From contig OY101117.1 of the NCBI GenBank assembly GCA_956465555.1, positions 1,302,001 through 1,366,000 of the forward strand: a DNA stretch of 64,000 bases, read 5' to 3'. Below the pieces are notes generated by a model. It saw only the letters and a program-made list of their open reading frames with translations, was not told the origin of the DNA and did no database searches. Every line of letters starts with the position of its first letter. Position 1 is the first letter of the stretch. Positions 1 to 9,341 of this stretch are shown here, one piece after another. A program made the translations under genes and the position numbers. This stretch comes from Nitzschia sp. pyKryTriq1. Its lineage: Eukaryota > Bacillariophyta > Bacillariophyceae > Bacillariales > Bacillariaceae.

Positions 1-11
1 TGAAAGTTATA

Positions 12-320
12 ATGAGAAAAGGCAAAAGTGGCGATAACTCCAACTTCATGGCATCATCAAGAATGGAATCCTCCTTCTCGTCATCGTCAGCGCCTATCCA
101 AAAGGGAAGCAACCATGTCAAATGCGACTACCATGTCCCACCGCCAAGCCACGCCCGCAAACTTCTACAGTGCAATGACGACAAGAGCCAACCTCGAAGT
201 CTCAGTCAAACTGAAGCAGCCAGAAAGCCAGACTGGTGGAAGCAATCCATGCAAAAGAGCACCAAGAACCTCTTTGAGGATGTAGAACCGATAGAATCTC
301 GGCACATGTCCATCTCTTGA
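12..320 (+). CDS. Possible 3' end of an unrecognised gene
   Basis: An open frame runs from an ATG at 12 to a TGA at 318-320 and could continue upstream of the window edge. The 102 residues are serine-rich at the start, then charged, and end in a short acidic stretch. I recognise no domain. It lies tail to tail with PIG-S, as would be expected for the last exon of a gene entering from the left. It could equally be a chance frame, and the minus-strand frame across the same DNA looks no better. Confidence 0.25.
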   Translation: MRKGKSGDNSNFMASSRMESSFSSSSAPIQKGSNHVKCDYHVPPPSHARKLLQCNDDKSQPRSLSQTEAARKPDWWKQSMQKSTKNLFEDVEPIESRHMSIS

Positions 321-634
321 GCTGAACATCAATCGAATGGGCTCACAAAGAAATGATGGAAGGTATTGCCACAGGAGTATACGAATATTCCGTGCAAAAT
401 ACACAGAGCGACACTGATCACGTGCCGCGTAATGTCTCCATAGGCAAAATCCATTTTTGAAACACAGTCGCTGTGCAGTAGTGCTGAATATCTTCGTACA
501 CAAGATCGTCAGTTTATGAAACACTTCCAAATGGATGTCGCATCCCACACAAAAACAAGGCCAGCGCGGGAAGGCACTGCCTGTCAAGGTCCCATGCATA
601 TCACGGCAAGGCGTCTCATTTCGTGTGGCCACCA

Positions 635-1894
635 TTAGTCTGTTTTCGCTTTCTTTTGTTCTTTCTCGCTCTTGTTTCGTTTCTTCTCCTTGTAACGTTT
701 GAACTCTTTGATGGCTCCCGCTAGAAAAGGGAGGAACAGAGGGAATAAGAGAGGCGCAAAAATTGCTGCGTAATGCTCGATTGGAAACTCTGTTTGTATG
801 CTCTTTTTCGTCAAAATGGATTCCATATCCTTGTACAATTTTACAAGCGCACCGTAGTGTTCCTTCAAGGAACCCTCAGAAGAAGATTCAAGTTCTATCG
901 GGGCTTCCAACAGATGCTCCGTTCTTGAGAACAATTGTATTATCTCTTTGGAGATCCCCTGAATCGCCGAGTGCCAGTACCAATTCTCGTACCAAGTGGG
1001 GAAGGAGCCATCTGCATCCAGACCTGCTTGCGTGGGGATTCCGACCTTGTGCGAAAGCCATTGGCCAACGGACGAGGCGTCCAAACCTCCCACCATGAAA
1101 ATATCCGTGCCTTCCTTTCCAACTTCAAATGTGGATTTCTCTTCAGGTGCAAGGGCGGGAATATAAAGGATCAAGTCATGCCCCTCAGAAGAGGGCAGGT
1201 TCAGCGCATCCAAAATCTCTGCGACTTGCACCTCAGTCACCCTGGGGAGGTGGGGAGGCCTAATTTCAACCGTGTCTTCTTCTGACGATTCTTCTGGGAC
1301 AATCAACTTTTCTGTATAAGGTTCTACCACGGTCATTTGAACTTTTACTGTCTCCACGCAAGGCCAGTCTTGGAGCCGCGCTATTTCCTCTTCCAGCGAG
1401 GCTGCCAGAGATTGCGCCTCACTAGCGAGGTTATTCGACCGTTCTAGCACCAAATGCACAGTCAGTAGGAATGGAAGTGAAACTTTCGGCATGGCAAGAG
1501 CGGCTAGTTGTGTTTCCTTGCTGAATAGGAGCATACTCGATTGACGCACAACCAACCGTGGCGGATCCTGAGGCTGGATAGGGGGACACCACCAGAAGAT
1601 CTGACCTTGTACTACCGGCGACTCGGGCTGACTGCACACAATGACGGCGTTCGGATTCCTCTTCCACTCCATACCCGTATCGGGGTGTAGATGCTTGTTT
1701 ACTTGCACCAAGGGGAGTCCGAGAGGAGCTTCTAATGGTGGCAGCTGGAATTGTGTTTCATCGGAAGATTGCCAATACGCCTGCGTACACAAGACATCGC
1801 CATTTCGACAGAGCCCGTAGTAAAAAGACCACAGCGCCAAGGCTACCAGCTCAAAGAAAGCTAGGCTTTGAATGTACAAGCGAGTTCCCGCCAT
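635..1894 (-). CDS. PIGS: GPI transamidase subunit PIG-S
   Basis: PIG-S (Gpi17 in yeast) is a subunit of the ER complex that attaches GPI anchors to proteins. This 419-residue single-exon protein has the family layout: one membrane segment near residues 8-26, a long lumenal domain, and a second membrane segment near 375-398 followed by a lysine-rich cytosolic tail. Recognisable family blocks are ILYIPALAP in the lumenal domain and the C-terminal FPIEHYAAIFAPLLFPLFLP stretch, which aligns with the human protein. It is shorter than human PIG-S (about 555 residues), mainly in the lumenal part. The start is the only upstream ATG and is followed at once by the membrane anchor. A GGTACCGGTA palindrome lies about 45 bp upstream. 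Confidence 0.85.
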   Translation of the reverse strand: MAGTRLYIQSLAFFELVALALWSFYYGLCRNGDVLCTQAYWQSSDETQFQLPPLEAPLGLPLVQVNKHLHPDTGMEWKRNPNAVIVCSQPESPVVQGQIFWWCPPIQPQDPPRLVVRQSSMLLFSKETQLAALAMPKVSLPFLLTVHLVLERSNNLASEAQSLAASLEEEIARLQDWPCVETVKVQMTVVEPYTEKLIVPEESSEEDTVEIRPPHLPRVTEVQVAEILDALNLPSSEGHDLILYIPALAPEEKSTFEVGKEGTDIFMVGGLDASSVGQWLSHKVGIPTQAGLDADGSFPTWYENWYWHSAIQGISKEIIQLFSRTEHLLEAPIELESSSEGSLKEHYGALVKLYKDMESILTKKSIQTEFPIEHYAAIFAPLLFPLFLPFLAGAIKEFKRYKEKKRNKSEKEQKKAKTD

Positions 1895-2289
1895 GATACT
1901 CTCTGCAACAACGGTTGGGGTTTAAGGTCGATTGCAGGTACCGGTATTGTGTATTGTGACCTCCGACCTCTTGCTTGTCTTGTGGTTATGAACACTACTA
2001 CTCGTACTTATGTGGTCTTTACGTGAAAACAACTACTGTACGAGTAACGCGAAAACAAGGTTGCGCGAAGTTTTGTTGCGGGACCTACAGTAGGTTTGTG
2101 CTGTTTTACACGAGATTCAACGATGGACGTACGTCGGTTGGACGGAATACGGATAGCGGACGGACAAAGGAAACTACGTGTGCGTGCGGGGAAAGTACCT
2201 GGTACTTCATACTACTGTACGTGCTTTAAGTCGGAGATATCTCTAGCTAGACTACTGATAATCCATCTTGTCCTTGCATGAATTATATT
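1895..2289. other. Intergenic, upstream of PIG-S
   Basis: This is the PIG-S promoter region and the 3' flank of the methyltransferase. It holds GGTACCGGTA at about 1937-1946 and scattered GTAC words. No gene was seen. Confidence 0.6.
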
Positions 2290-3789
2290 CTACTTCTTGA
2301 AGGATAAGGCTTTTGTAGTCGATCGAACAGACTTCGTGGATGGCTTGAGTCCCGCCGTTTCGAAATGGGAAGCAAGGAAGTCTTGAGTGTAATCAACGTA
2401 GTATGGCTCGTTAAAGTTGCCAAAGTTGCCAATGGCAGAGTCCAAAACGGGTCTATCCCCACGTTGAATAGAATCCGTGAGGACGACTGTCCCACCCGGA
2501 GCTACAACCCGGGCCATCTCAGATGCGGCTCTGGCCCGAACATCACGTGGCAATTCATGGAAAAGGTAAACACAAACAACGGCATCAAATGATTCGGATG
2601 CAAATGGAAGGTTCTCGGCCTGCGCCTGTACAATCTTGGCTGGTGAGATCTCCATTGGAACACCGTTGCCTTTTTCGGCCGACTTCCTTGTTCTGCGCCA
2701 GTATCTGTCATTTTCCCGAGCTGCATCCAAATAATATGGGGACAGATCAAGCGCTGTGTACTCGGTGTCAAGAGGGAGATTATCACGGACGAAGGTCATA
2801 AAGCGCCCTGTCCCACAGGCTACCTCCAGCACCCTCATCGGCCGACCTTCGGCTTTAAGCTTCTTGGACAGTTCAACAAGAGGCTTTAAGCTGATCCTTT
2901 GCATCGCATCCTGGCGACCGAGAAAAAGAGTTTCTGTAGAAGTCTCGTAAACATCAGCAGATTTCTTGCTCATCCAGCCGTCCGTTTGATAATGGAAGGC
3001 GTTGCGATAGTAATCAGGATAGAGTCCCGGGGTTGCGTCGTTTGAGATCCAGATTTGTTTATCTTCCTCTTTGCCCCGCTTTCGTCGTCCGAGGGTTCCG
3101 ATAGCTTCTTCCACGAAACGACCCGTCTGCGCTAGGAAGTTGATGGGAGATGATTGTCGGTGATTGAGCTGCATGTCCCATGGTTCCCGGTAAGTTCCAG
3201 CTTCAATTTCCTTGTAGTCTTGTTTATAGCAAAGGAGTGCTTCCAGGACAAGTCTCGATGCTGTAGATGATTGCATATTGATTGGCAACATACTGGATTG
3301 AGCGCCGTTGTTCCTAGCGCCATTCACGAGTCGTTCATGAAGATCGAAACCGATATTGCCCAACACAGCGTTCCCAGCGAAGTACGCCGATCTTCCAACG
3401 TGACGCACCCAGTAGGAGATTGCGTTCGGTCCTTTTCCAACAAAGCTCGATGCCACAGCTGGAATTGCTCGCAAATTCTGTTCCGTAGATTCCAATCCAG
3501 CCCTCTGGAAATTTCTCCAGAAATCAACACTTTCGTCACATTGGAAGATATCGTTCTCGTCCGCGCCAGGTTCGGGAATGGAAGATTCTGAGACACCGCT
3601 CCTAGAAGTGGGCTTCTCTGGTTTCGCCACGTTCCCTTCAGTCGTGACCGTGTCGACGGTGGCGATTCGAAGCACAGTGCGACCACCACGAGCGAGAGAA
3701 CCGACACGCCCCTGGTGCCAGGAAAAGGCGTTGACAAGAGCAGGTTGAGCAACGAGCAGGACGGAAAGGGCGACGGTGAATGATCTCAT
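2290..3789 (-). CDS. Plastid-targeted SAM-dependent methyltransferase
   Basis: This is a 499-residue class I methyltransferase. The first about 22 residues form a signal peptide ending VNA, followed by FSWHQ. That A-F junction is the diatom plastid presequence signature, so import into the secondary plastid is likely. The catalytic domain is C-terminal: motif I VLEVACGTGRF near residues 320-330, an acidic YTALDLSPYYLDAA motif II, and AENLPFASESFDAVVCVYLF, as in UbiE/MenG-type enzymes. About 290 residues between presequence and catalytic domain have no recognised fold. Substrate unknown; quinone, tocopherol or lipid head-group methylation are possible by analogy only. Single exon; the ATG at 3789 opens the signal peptide. 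Confidence 0.8.
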   Translation of the reverse strand: MRSFTVALSVLLVAQPALVNAFSWHQGRVGSLARGGRTVLRIATVDTVTTEGNVAKPEKPTSRSGVSESSIPEPGADENDIFQCDESVDFWRNFQRAGLESTEQNLRAIPAVASSFVGKGPNAISYWVRHVGRSAYFAGNAVLGNIGFDLHERLVNGARNNGAQSSMLPINMQSSTASRLVLEALLCYKQDYKEIEAGTYREPWDMQLNHRQSSPINFLAQTGRFVEEAIGTLGRRKRGKEEDKQIWISNDATPGLYPDYYRNAFHYQTDGWMSKKSADVYETSTETLFLGRQDAMQRISLKPLVELSKKLKAEGRPMRVLEVACGTGRFMTFVRDNLPLDTEYTALDLSPYYLDAARENDRYWRRTRKSAEKGNGVPMEISPAKIVQAQAENLPFASESFDAVVCVYLFHELPRDVRARAASEMARVVAPGGTVVLTDSIQRGDRPVLDSAIGNFGNFNEPYYVDYTQDFLASHFETAGLKPSTKSVRSTTKALSFKK

Positions 3790-4105
3790 GTTTTTCTTAT
3801 TTGAGGTGAATGGAAGGAAGCAGCAGTCGAGGAGGAGTTGTCGTCGATCTAAAATTCGATCGAGAATGGGAATGCATCATTTCTGGCGAATCATCATGGC
3901 GGAAGGAAGTTTGAAGTTTGCTGGCAGGCAGGCGGGCGGGGGGATAAAAAATAATGAGATGAATGACATGGACGACTGGTGACGTCAGTGAGTCGCGTTC
4001 GTGACACGACACATCCGATCGTACGGAGACAAAAAGCTCTTCGTCGTGGTGGTGCGTTTTCTAGGTAGACTACTTGTTGGAATCTTGATTACGAATATCC
4101 CTAGA
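3790..4105. other. Intergenic, methyltransferase promoter
   Basis: This short space lies between the methyltransferase start and the IMP4 stop. It contains a G-rich run near 3925-3945 and the palindrome TGACGTCA. No gene was seen. Confidence 0.6.
3980..3987. promoter_or_regulatory. TGACGTCA palindrome, bZIP-type site
   Basis: A perfect TGACGTCA lies about 190 bp upstream of the plastid methyltransferase start. TGACGT cores are known bZIP/aureochrome and CO2/cAMP-response elements in diatoms. Its use here is inferred. Confidence 0.3.
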
Positions 4106-5075
4106 CTATAGGACCTGACGTTTCTTTGCGGTGTTCTGATAAGGCCGCAAGACGTATTCGGTCTCAGCCTCTTTCTGATCGAGAGTCCCAAGTCGAATCT
4201 GGTAGAGTCTCATCTCAAATCTTGGGCCCACCTCGTGTAGGGATACAGAGTCATGAGACGCTTTGCTGTACATGTGGTGTCGGAACGAGATAAAGTCATT
4301 GTCATTTGCAAACGTTACAACTCGCTTCGTATCGTGTCTTGGTACAGGGAAGAGACATTTCAGAATGTTACCCACTCGCCGTCCTAACTCAGTATTGAAA
4401 TTGTGAAGGATGATATGGGGATACGCCTCCGACATGGGAGCTGCCGGTGGATCCAAGTCATGCCGCAAAACGGCATTACTGAGACTAAAAAATGCAGTAG
4501 GCCCCATAGGCAGATGGCAGACGACTAGACCATCTGGTTCTCCACGAGTTTCTTGAACAATTACAATATCCGAAAATTCAGATTGTTTGCAAGATTCCAT
4601 CAATTCATCGACGCGATTGTTACCCCGGTTGATGCGGACCGAATTTGGAATGAGCAATTTTACTTCTTTGCAAAATTGCTTGAGACGCGAAGATGGATCT
4701 CGGGAGGTTGTCACGCAAACCTAATAAGATGTCAAAAGAGTCAGAAAAAAAGATACCTCAGAACCATTTCTCACGCCAAATACTAAAATCGTTCCATACC
4801 TTCGGCTCCAACAATCCAGCATCTCCATATTCATTATCAATGTGTGATTTTGGTGTTTCGGTAGTGATATCTTCCGCGTCGACTTGTGATCGAAGTTTGT
4901 CGTACGAAGCTCGAACTTCAGTGGGCAGAGGTTTACCAGACGCCAAAGCTTCTCGGATGACCCGCTTTTGCTCGTAGGCCGCTTTCTCTCGTCCCTCCAA
5001 GGATTTTCTATAAATGTATTCTCTTCGAAGACGCGTTTGGCGTCGACGAGACGCTGCATCACTAGAGGCTGGCAT
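4106..5075 (-). CDS. IMP4: IMP4, U3 snoRNP protein (Brix domain)
   Basis: IMP4 is a Brix-domain protein of the U3 snoRNP and small-subunit processome, acting in the nucleolus in 18S rRNA maturation. The gene has two exons, 5075-4800 and 4720-4106, separated by a 79-bp GT-AG intron (4721-4799). Splicing joins LLEPK to VCVTTSRDPSSR, matching the human junction. The product is 204 + 92 = 296 residues (human 291). Family blocks seen: RLRREYIYRK near the N-terminus, TSRDPSSRLK, CHLPMGPTAFF, LKCLFPVP, VTFANDNDFISFRHH and EVGPRFEMRLYQIRLGTLDQ. The second exon alone has no ATG, so the intron is required. It shares a GTAC-palindrome-rich divergent promoter with the MDP-1 gene. Confidence 0.93.
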
Positions 5076-5593
5076 GAGGGCAAAGTCTGCGTTTTGGGTT
5101 CCACAGGGATCGTGATATAATGGTTTCCATTGTCGAAGCGTCGAAGCAAAAGAATTTCACATCTCATCGGGTCTCGCTCGGGTCAGGCAAATTGGTTGGA
5201 TCTCGCGCGTGACGGAGGGACGGACAGACGATATCATACCGGTACCGGCATGACATACCGGTACCGTACCGTACCAGGTACCGGTACCTGGTACCTGGTA
5301 CCAGTACTGTATGTTACTGATTTTCTCAATAACGGACAATCACGGACGGACGATGTATGTACCGTAAAAGTACAGGACTACACATACCTGGTACACACCG
5401 TACTGCGTACGGCCCCCCCAGCCGCGACCCATCAACGCTACGTACTACTGTATCAGGTACTGTAGCTCTCTCTACTACTACTAAGTAGTAGAGAATCAAC
5501 GCATAACGCATCAGATATTATGATGATAGAGTTCAATCCGAACTATTCAATATGACACCCGGTAAATCTAAGGACTGTCGAACCGGACACACA
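5076..5593. promoter_or_regulatory. Divergent promoter rich in GTAC palindromes
   Basis: This space separates the divergent IMP4 and MDP-1 genes. From about 5237 to 5315 it is almost entirely overlapping palindromic words (TACCGGTACC, GTACCGTACC, CCTGGTACC), with a looser cluster to 5465. A CTACTACTACTAAGTAGTAG inverted array follows at about 5470-5495. Confidence 0.55.
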
Positions 5594-6337
5594 ATGATCT
5601 TTCATCTCATCTCGCTTTCCCTTTCCCTTTATGTTCTTCGTTGTGAAAATTTGATTCAAGTCAGCGCTCTGCATCCTATCCATCCAATTTCCAGTAGCAG
5701 ATCCCACAAAATGACACGCCCTAACGAGTTGCGACGCTGGGGTAGCCCGAATCCATCTGGAGACGAACCTGACATGCCTAGACTAGTGGTCTTCGATTTG
5801 GATGGATGCCTCTGGCGACCAGAAATGTACGAGCTGATACATTTCATGGGCAACAAGGGCGCGCCATTTCGTCCTTCGGAACATGATAAAAACGTTTTGT
5901 TGTCAGTTGGCGAGGAACCCGTCCAACTCCTCAAGGATGTACGAGATGTCATGCGAGAACTTTATTTGGAGCCTCAATGGAAGGATATCCCTGTTGGGAT
6001 TTCCTCTCGGACTGATGCTCCACATTGGGCACGGGAACTCTTGCAAAAGTTTTCTGTCCAGCATGATGGAGGCGAGTTTGTCTTGGGTGAAGTCTTTCGA
6101 AATGGACCCATTGAAATGCGAGGAGATTCGAAAGTCAAACATTTTCATCGAATAGCGAGAGAAACAAATATAGCGATGGAGGATATGTTATTCTTTGATA
6201 ATGAACTTGGGAATTGCGAATCCGTTGCGAGCTTGGGTGTTACAGTCGGCTACTGTCCGGGAGGTGTCAGCAAAGAAATTTGGCAAGCGGCACTCAAGGC
6301 TTTCCCGGCTAAAAGAGGGGATGTTGTAGAACTGTAA
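5594..6337 (+). CDS. MDP1: Magnesium-dependent phosphatase 1 (HAD family)
   Basis: This HAD-superfamily acid phosphatase resembles MDP-1, which dephosphorylates protein or sugar phosphates. Motif I is VVFDLDGCLW, with the nucleophile Asp near residue 68. Motif II is GISSRTDAPHWA, the hallmark of MDP-1. Motifs III/IV are SKVKHFHRIA and MLFFDNELGNCESV. The start at 5594 adds a hydrophobic leader (IFHLISLSLSLYVL) ending VSALHP, which could be a signal peptide and possibly a plastid presequence with Leu at +1. An upstream ATG at 5552 is in frame, and an internal ATG at 5711 would give a leaderless cytosolic form. Single exon. Confidence 0.85.
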   Translation: MIFHLISLSLSLYVLRCENLIQVSALHPIHPISSSRSHKMTRPNELRRWGSPNPSGDEPDMPRLVVFDLDGCLWRPEMYELIHFMGNKGAPFRPSEHDKNVLLSVGEEPVQLLKDVRDVMRELYLEPQWKDIPVGISSRTDAPHWARELLQKFSVQHDGGEFVLGEVFRNGPIEMRGDSKVKHFHRIARETNIAMEDMLFFDNELGNCESVASLGVTVGYCPGGVSKEIWQAALKAFPAKRGDVVEL

Positions 6338-6390
6338 AGGAGTATCTATATAATAAGAATGCTATGACAGAACGTGCATGACAGCTCGGC

Positions 6391-7063
6391 TTAGACCAAT
6401 GTGAATGGGGCCAAAACAAGCAAAGGTACGCCGAAAATGGCAAGCTCCACAGGATTTTGCGTCATGGTGTAAAATCCATAAAAGGCAGTCATCCAAGCGG
6501 ACGCCAGAACGCATCGAGCAAACGTCTTGTGTACAAATCGAATGGTTTTGTTGGTTTTATCGATCCCAAAATCTGGATGCAAAAAGATGCCTCCCGCCAT
6601 TCCAGCTCCAATCGAACAGACGATGACCGCCAGGCCTGCCTTTCCATGAGTGGAAGTGAAATGCTCCTTTCCCCACATATTCTTGTTGCGATAAATAGCG
6701 TATAATCCTCCAAGACTCAACATGATGCCCAAATTCCCTATCAATCCATGATTTTTAGTGTTCACGTAGCCCCCGAGCTTCTTGGTGACGGCCGCAATGC
6801 CAAGGCAGCCAATCATTCCGACAGTCATCAAGAATGGATGCCATGAGAAAGGACTCTTCCACTTTCCATCGGGGCGAACGGCAGCGTAACATCCAGCACC
6901 CAATGAATACACAACGAAGGCGAGCAACAAGGACTTGGTCCTTTCATTGGTAGGTTTTCCCTGTGGGGCGCAAACAAACAATGACACAGTTGAGAGTATC
7001 AGCTCGCCATTGCACTGCCAATATTGAACGGAAAATATTACCAGACTCAGCACCTACCGACAT
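6391..7063 (-). CDS. Cytochrome b561 domain membrane protein
   Basis: This is a transmembrane di-heme protein of the b561 family (CYB561D2-like), which moves electrons across membranes, typically from ascorbate. The main exon 6960-6391 encodes five or six hydrophobic helices. Four candidate heme-ligand histidines sit in SWHPF, KNHGL, STHGK and RFVHK. There is no ATG before the first helix in this exon. The best model adds a first exon of only 6 nt (7063-7058, Met-Ser) joined across a 97-bp GT-AG intron (6961-7057) to GKPTNERTK, giving 191 residues. Reading through the intron would give a 220-residue form from a non-ATG codon, which I consider wrong. The b561 assignment is firm; the tiny first exon is a model. 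Confidence 0.8.
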
Positions 7064-7654
7064 GTCTAGAAGATGATGATCGTTCAATAAATATACTCTT
7101 GCCTGTTGCAATACAAATACCGGTAGCTGTCGTCGGAATAAATGATGAGAAATGACAACAATACAAGGATGGAACAAGGAACAAAGGATCACTACGTATC
7201 ATCCACGCGTACGAACCGCCGGTACGTTTGTACTCGTACCAGATACAGTGGTACAGGTACATGTACAGTGTACAGTGAGTACCAGTACGTAATGTACCAG
7301 GCGTACCAGTGCGCATTGGAAAAGGACTCATACGACCCTATCCAAATCTTCAGTCCGATGAGTCGTCGCTTCGAAAATGCTCTTTATTGATCTTTTCAAA
7401 CATCCCGCAAAACTTCGATGACGATGGGAAGACGCATCTCATGACCTCGCATCCCAACGAAAGGAGAAGACCGTGGACTTCGTCACGTCTCATAACTTTT
7501 TTCGGAGCACAGTGTCAGGTTATACAGGTAGTGCCAATCTCCAATACCACGCCCGAGCTTTCATTGAACATTTCCTCTGCCGAAAAGAATCGTCATATTT
7601 CCGGTTCCCCTCACTCTCATTTCGCACGCAATCGTGACTGGCCTTAGCAACAAC
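7064..7654. promoter_or_regulatory. Divergent promoter with GTAC palindrome cluster
   Basis: This space lies between the divergent b561 and thioredoxin-UBA genes. Roughly 7200-7315 is a run of GTAC words (GGTACAGGTACATGTACAGT and similar). The remainder has no visible gene. Confidence 0.5.
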
Positions 7655-9338
7655 ATGGGTCTGACCGACTTAGCAACTCCCACCGAGTTGCAAGACTTTA
7701 TCAAATCAAACGACTCGGGATGTGTGGTCACCTTTTCGGCTCACTGGTACGTTTGCTTGGACTCCTCCTCTTACGCCATGTTATTTTCCTATTTCCAGAA
7801 CGCTGACAGTTGTTGTTTTTCTTTCTTCTTTTCAAAGGTGTGGTCCCTGCCGTGCTTCCAAGCCGCAACTAGATGCCTTGGCCAAGGACTCACCCTTGCC
7901 AATTGGATACGTTTACGAGAGTGATCTCGGTGACTTCTTACACACCTTTCAAATCCGTGCCTTTCCGACTTACGTATGTTTCGTAGGAGGCAAGGAGGTA
8001 CAACGGGTTGAGGGGGTGAACTTCGCCGCCATTCAAGAGATGGTGAGTGCTCATGCTTCTGCTGTAGGTAGCATGCCTGCGTCAGGAGGCAATGCTCTCG
8101 GTGGCGGACCGGTCACTGCGTTGTCACCTGAAGAGGCACGAAAGCTGCGCTTGGCCAAACTGGGCGCCGTGGCACCAAAAACGGAAGAAGAAGCAGCCAC
8201 TCCTATGGAGACGGAAGAAAAGCCCGAGGCGAAAAAGGAGGATGCGGCGGCTCCAGCCAGCACTGACAACATGGAGGTCGAGGAGAGCAAAACCACGCCA
8301 AAGAATCCAGTAGACGAACTTGATCCGGCTGCGATAACGACACTAACAGGTGAAATGGGATTCACTTTGGTCCGCGCGCAAAAGGGGCTTCTGTTCTCTT
8401 CTGGTGGGACCGTGGAATCCGCTGTCGAGTGGCTTATGGAACATCAAGATGATGCGGACATTGACGAACCGATTCCGGAAGGAGCCGGTACCCAGGCACA
8501 ATCTTACAAGTGTAACGAATGTGGAAAGGTTCTGAGCAACATGGCCAACTTGGAACTTCATGCTAACAAGACAGGTCATTCCGATTTTGAAGAATCTACT
8601 CAGTCTGTCAAGCCGCTGACCGCGGAACAAAAGGCCGCTAAGATTCTGGAAATCAAAGGGCTCCTCAAAGCCAAGCGAGCGGAAAGAGAGGAAGCTGAAA
8701 AGGTTGATCAGATTGAACGAGAGAAGCAGCGCAGATTTATGGGCAAGGAAATGTTGAAGACGAAAGAAGAAATGGACAGGGAACAGCGAAAGCGCGATGC
8801 AATGCTTCGCAAGCGTGAAAAAGACGAAGCCAGAAAGGAGCGGGACAGAATTCGAGCTGAACTTGAGAAAGACAAGGCGGAGCGCAAGGCGAACAATGGG
8901 AAATTGAAAACGACCCTGGGAGTCGAAGGGTACAATCCAAGTGCCATCCAATATGATGACGGCACGACGGAGGATCTGTCACCATCAAAGCCAAAGAAGG
9001 CCAAGGCTGACGCTAGCAAGATCGATGAGTACATCAAAAAGGTATCAAGCTATCGAGCGGGTGGTGATGGTGGAAAGTGTCTTAAAATCTTAAAGGCGTA
9101 CGTCGGCAACGTTGCGGACAATCCGGACGAGGAAAAGTTCAAAATGATCAACATGGAAAACAAGACCTTCAAGACAAAGGTTAAGCCTTTCATCGGCGGA
9201 AAGCATTTGCTGCTTGCAGTGGGATTTGCACCAAAGGAGGGAGACCCGACGACATTGGAATTAACACCGGGCGCAGACCTTCAGCTTCTCAAGGACACCA
9301 AGGAGAAGCTCATCAAGGCGTCGGAAGCGTTTGGATAG
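7655..9338 (+). CDS. Thioredoxin-UBA-zinc finger-PUB domain protein
   Basis: Two exons (7655-7746 and 7838-9338) with a 91-bp intron that splits the Trp codon of the active site. Splicing recreates AHWCGPC, the thioredoxin redox motif (Cys near 32 and 35). The 530-residue product then carries a UBA domain near 192-235, a C2H2 zinc finger near 253-277 (YKCNECGK then HANKTGH), a charged coiled coil near 300-405, and a C-terminal PUB domain near 427-510. UBA binds ubiquitin and PUB binds p97/Cdc48, so a redox-linked adaptor in ubiquitin-dependent unfolding or degradation is likely. UBA, coiled-coil and PUB-type p97 adaptors are known; the thioredoxin head is the unusual part. The start is the first real ATG; the in-frame codon at 7634 is GTG. 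Confidence 0.9.
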
Positions 9339-9341
9339 GCT

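Noticed and set aside
165-635. 156-codon minus-strand frame starting at the PIG-S stop
   Set aside because: Its ATG overlaps the PIG-S stop, there is no domain, and the composition is typical of a random frame; eukaryotic genes are not expected to be coupled this way.
5237-5315. GTAC clusters as CRISPR array or centromere satellite
   Set aside because: There are no regular spacers or unit length; the words are short, overlapping palindromes scattered over the whole window.
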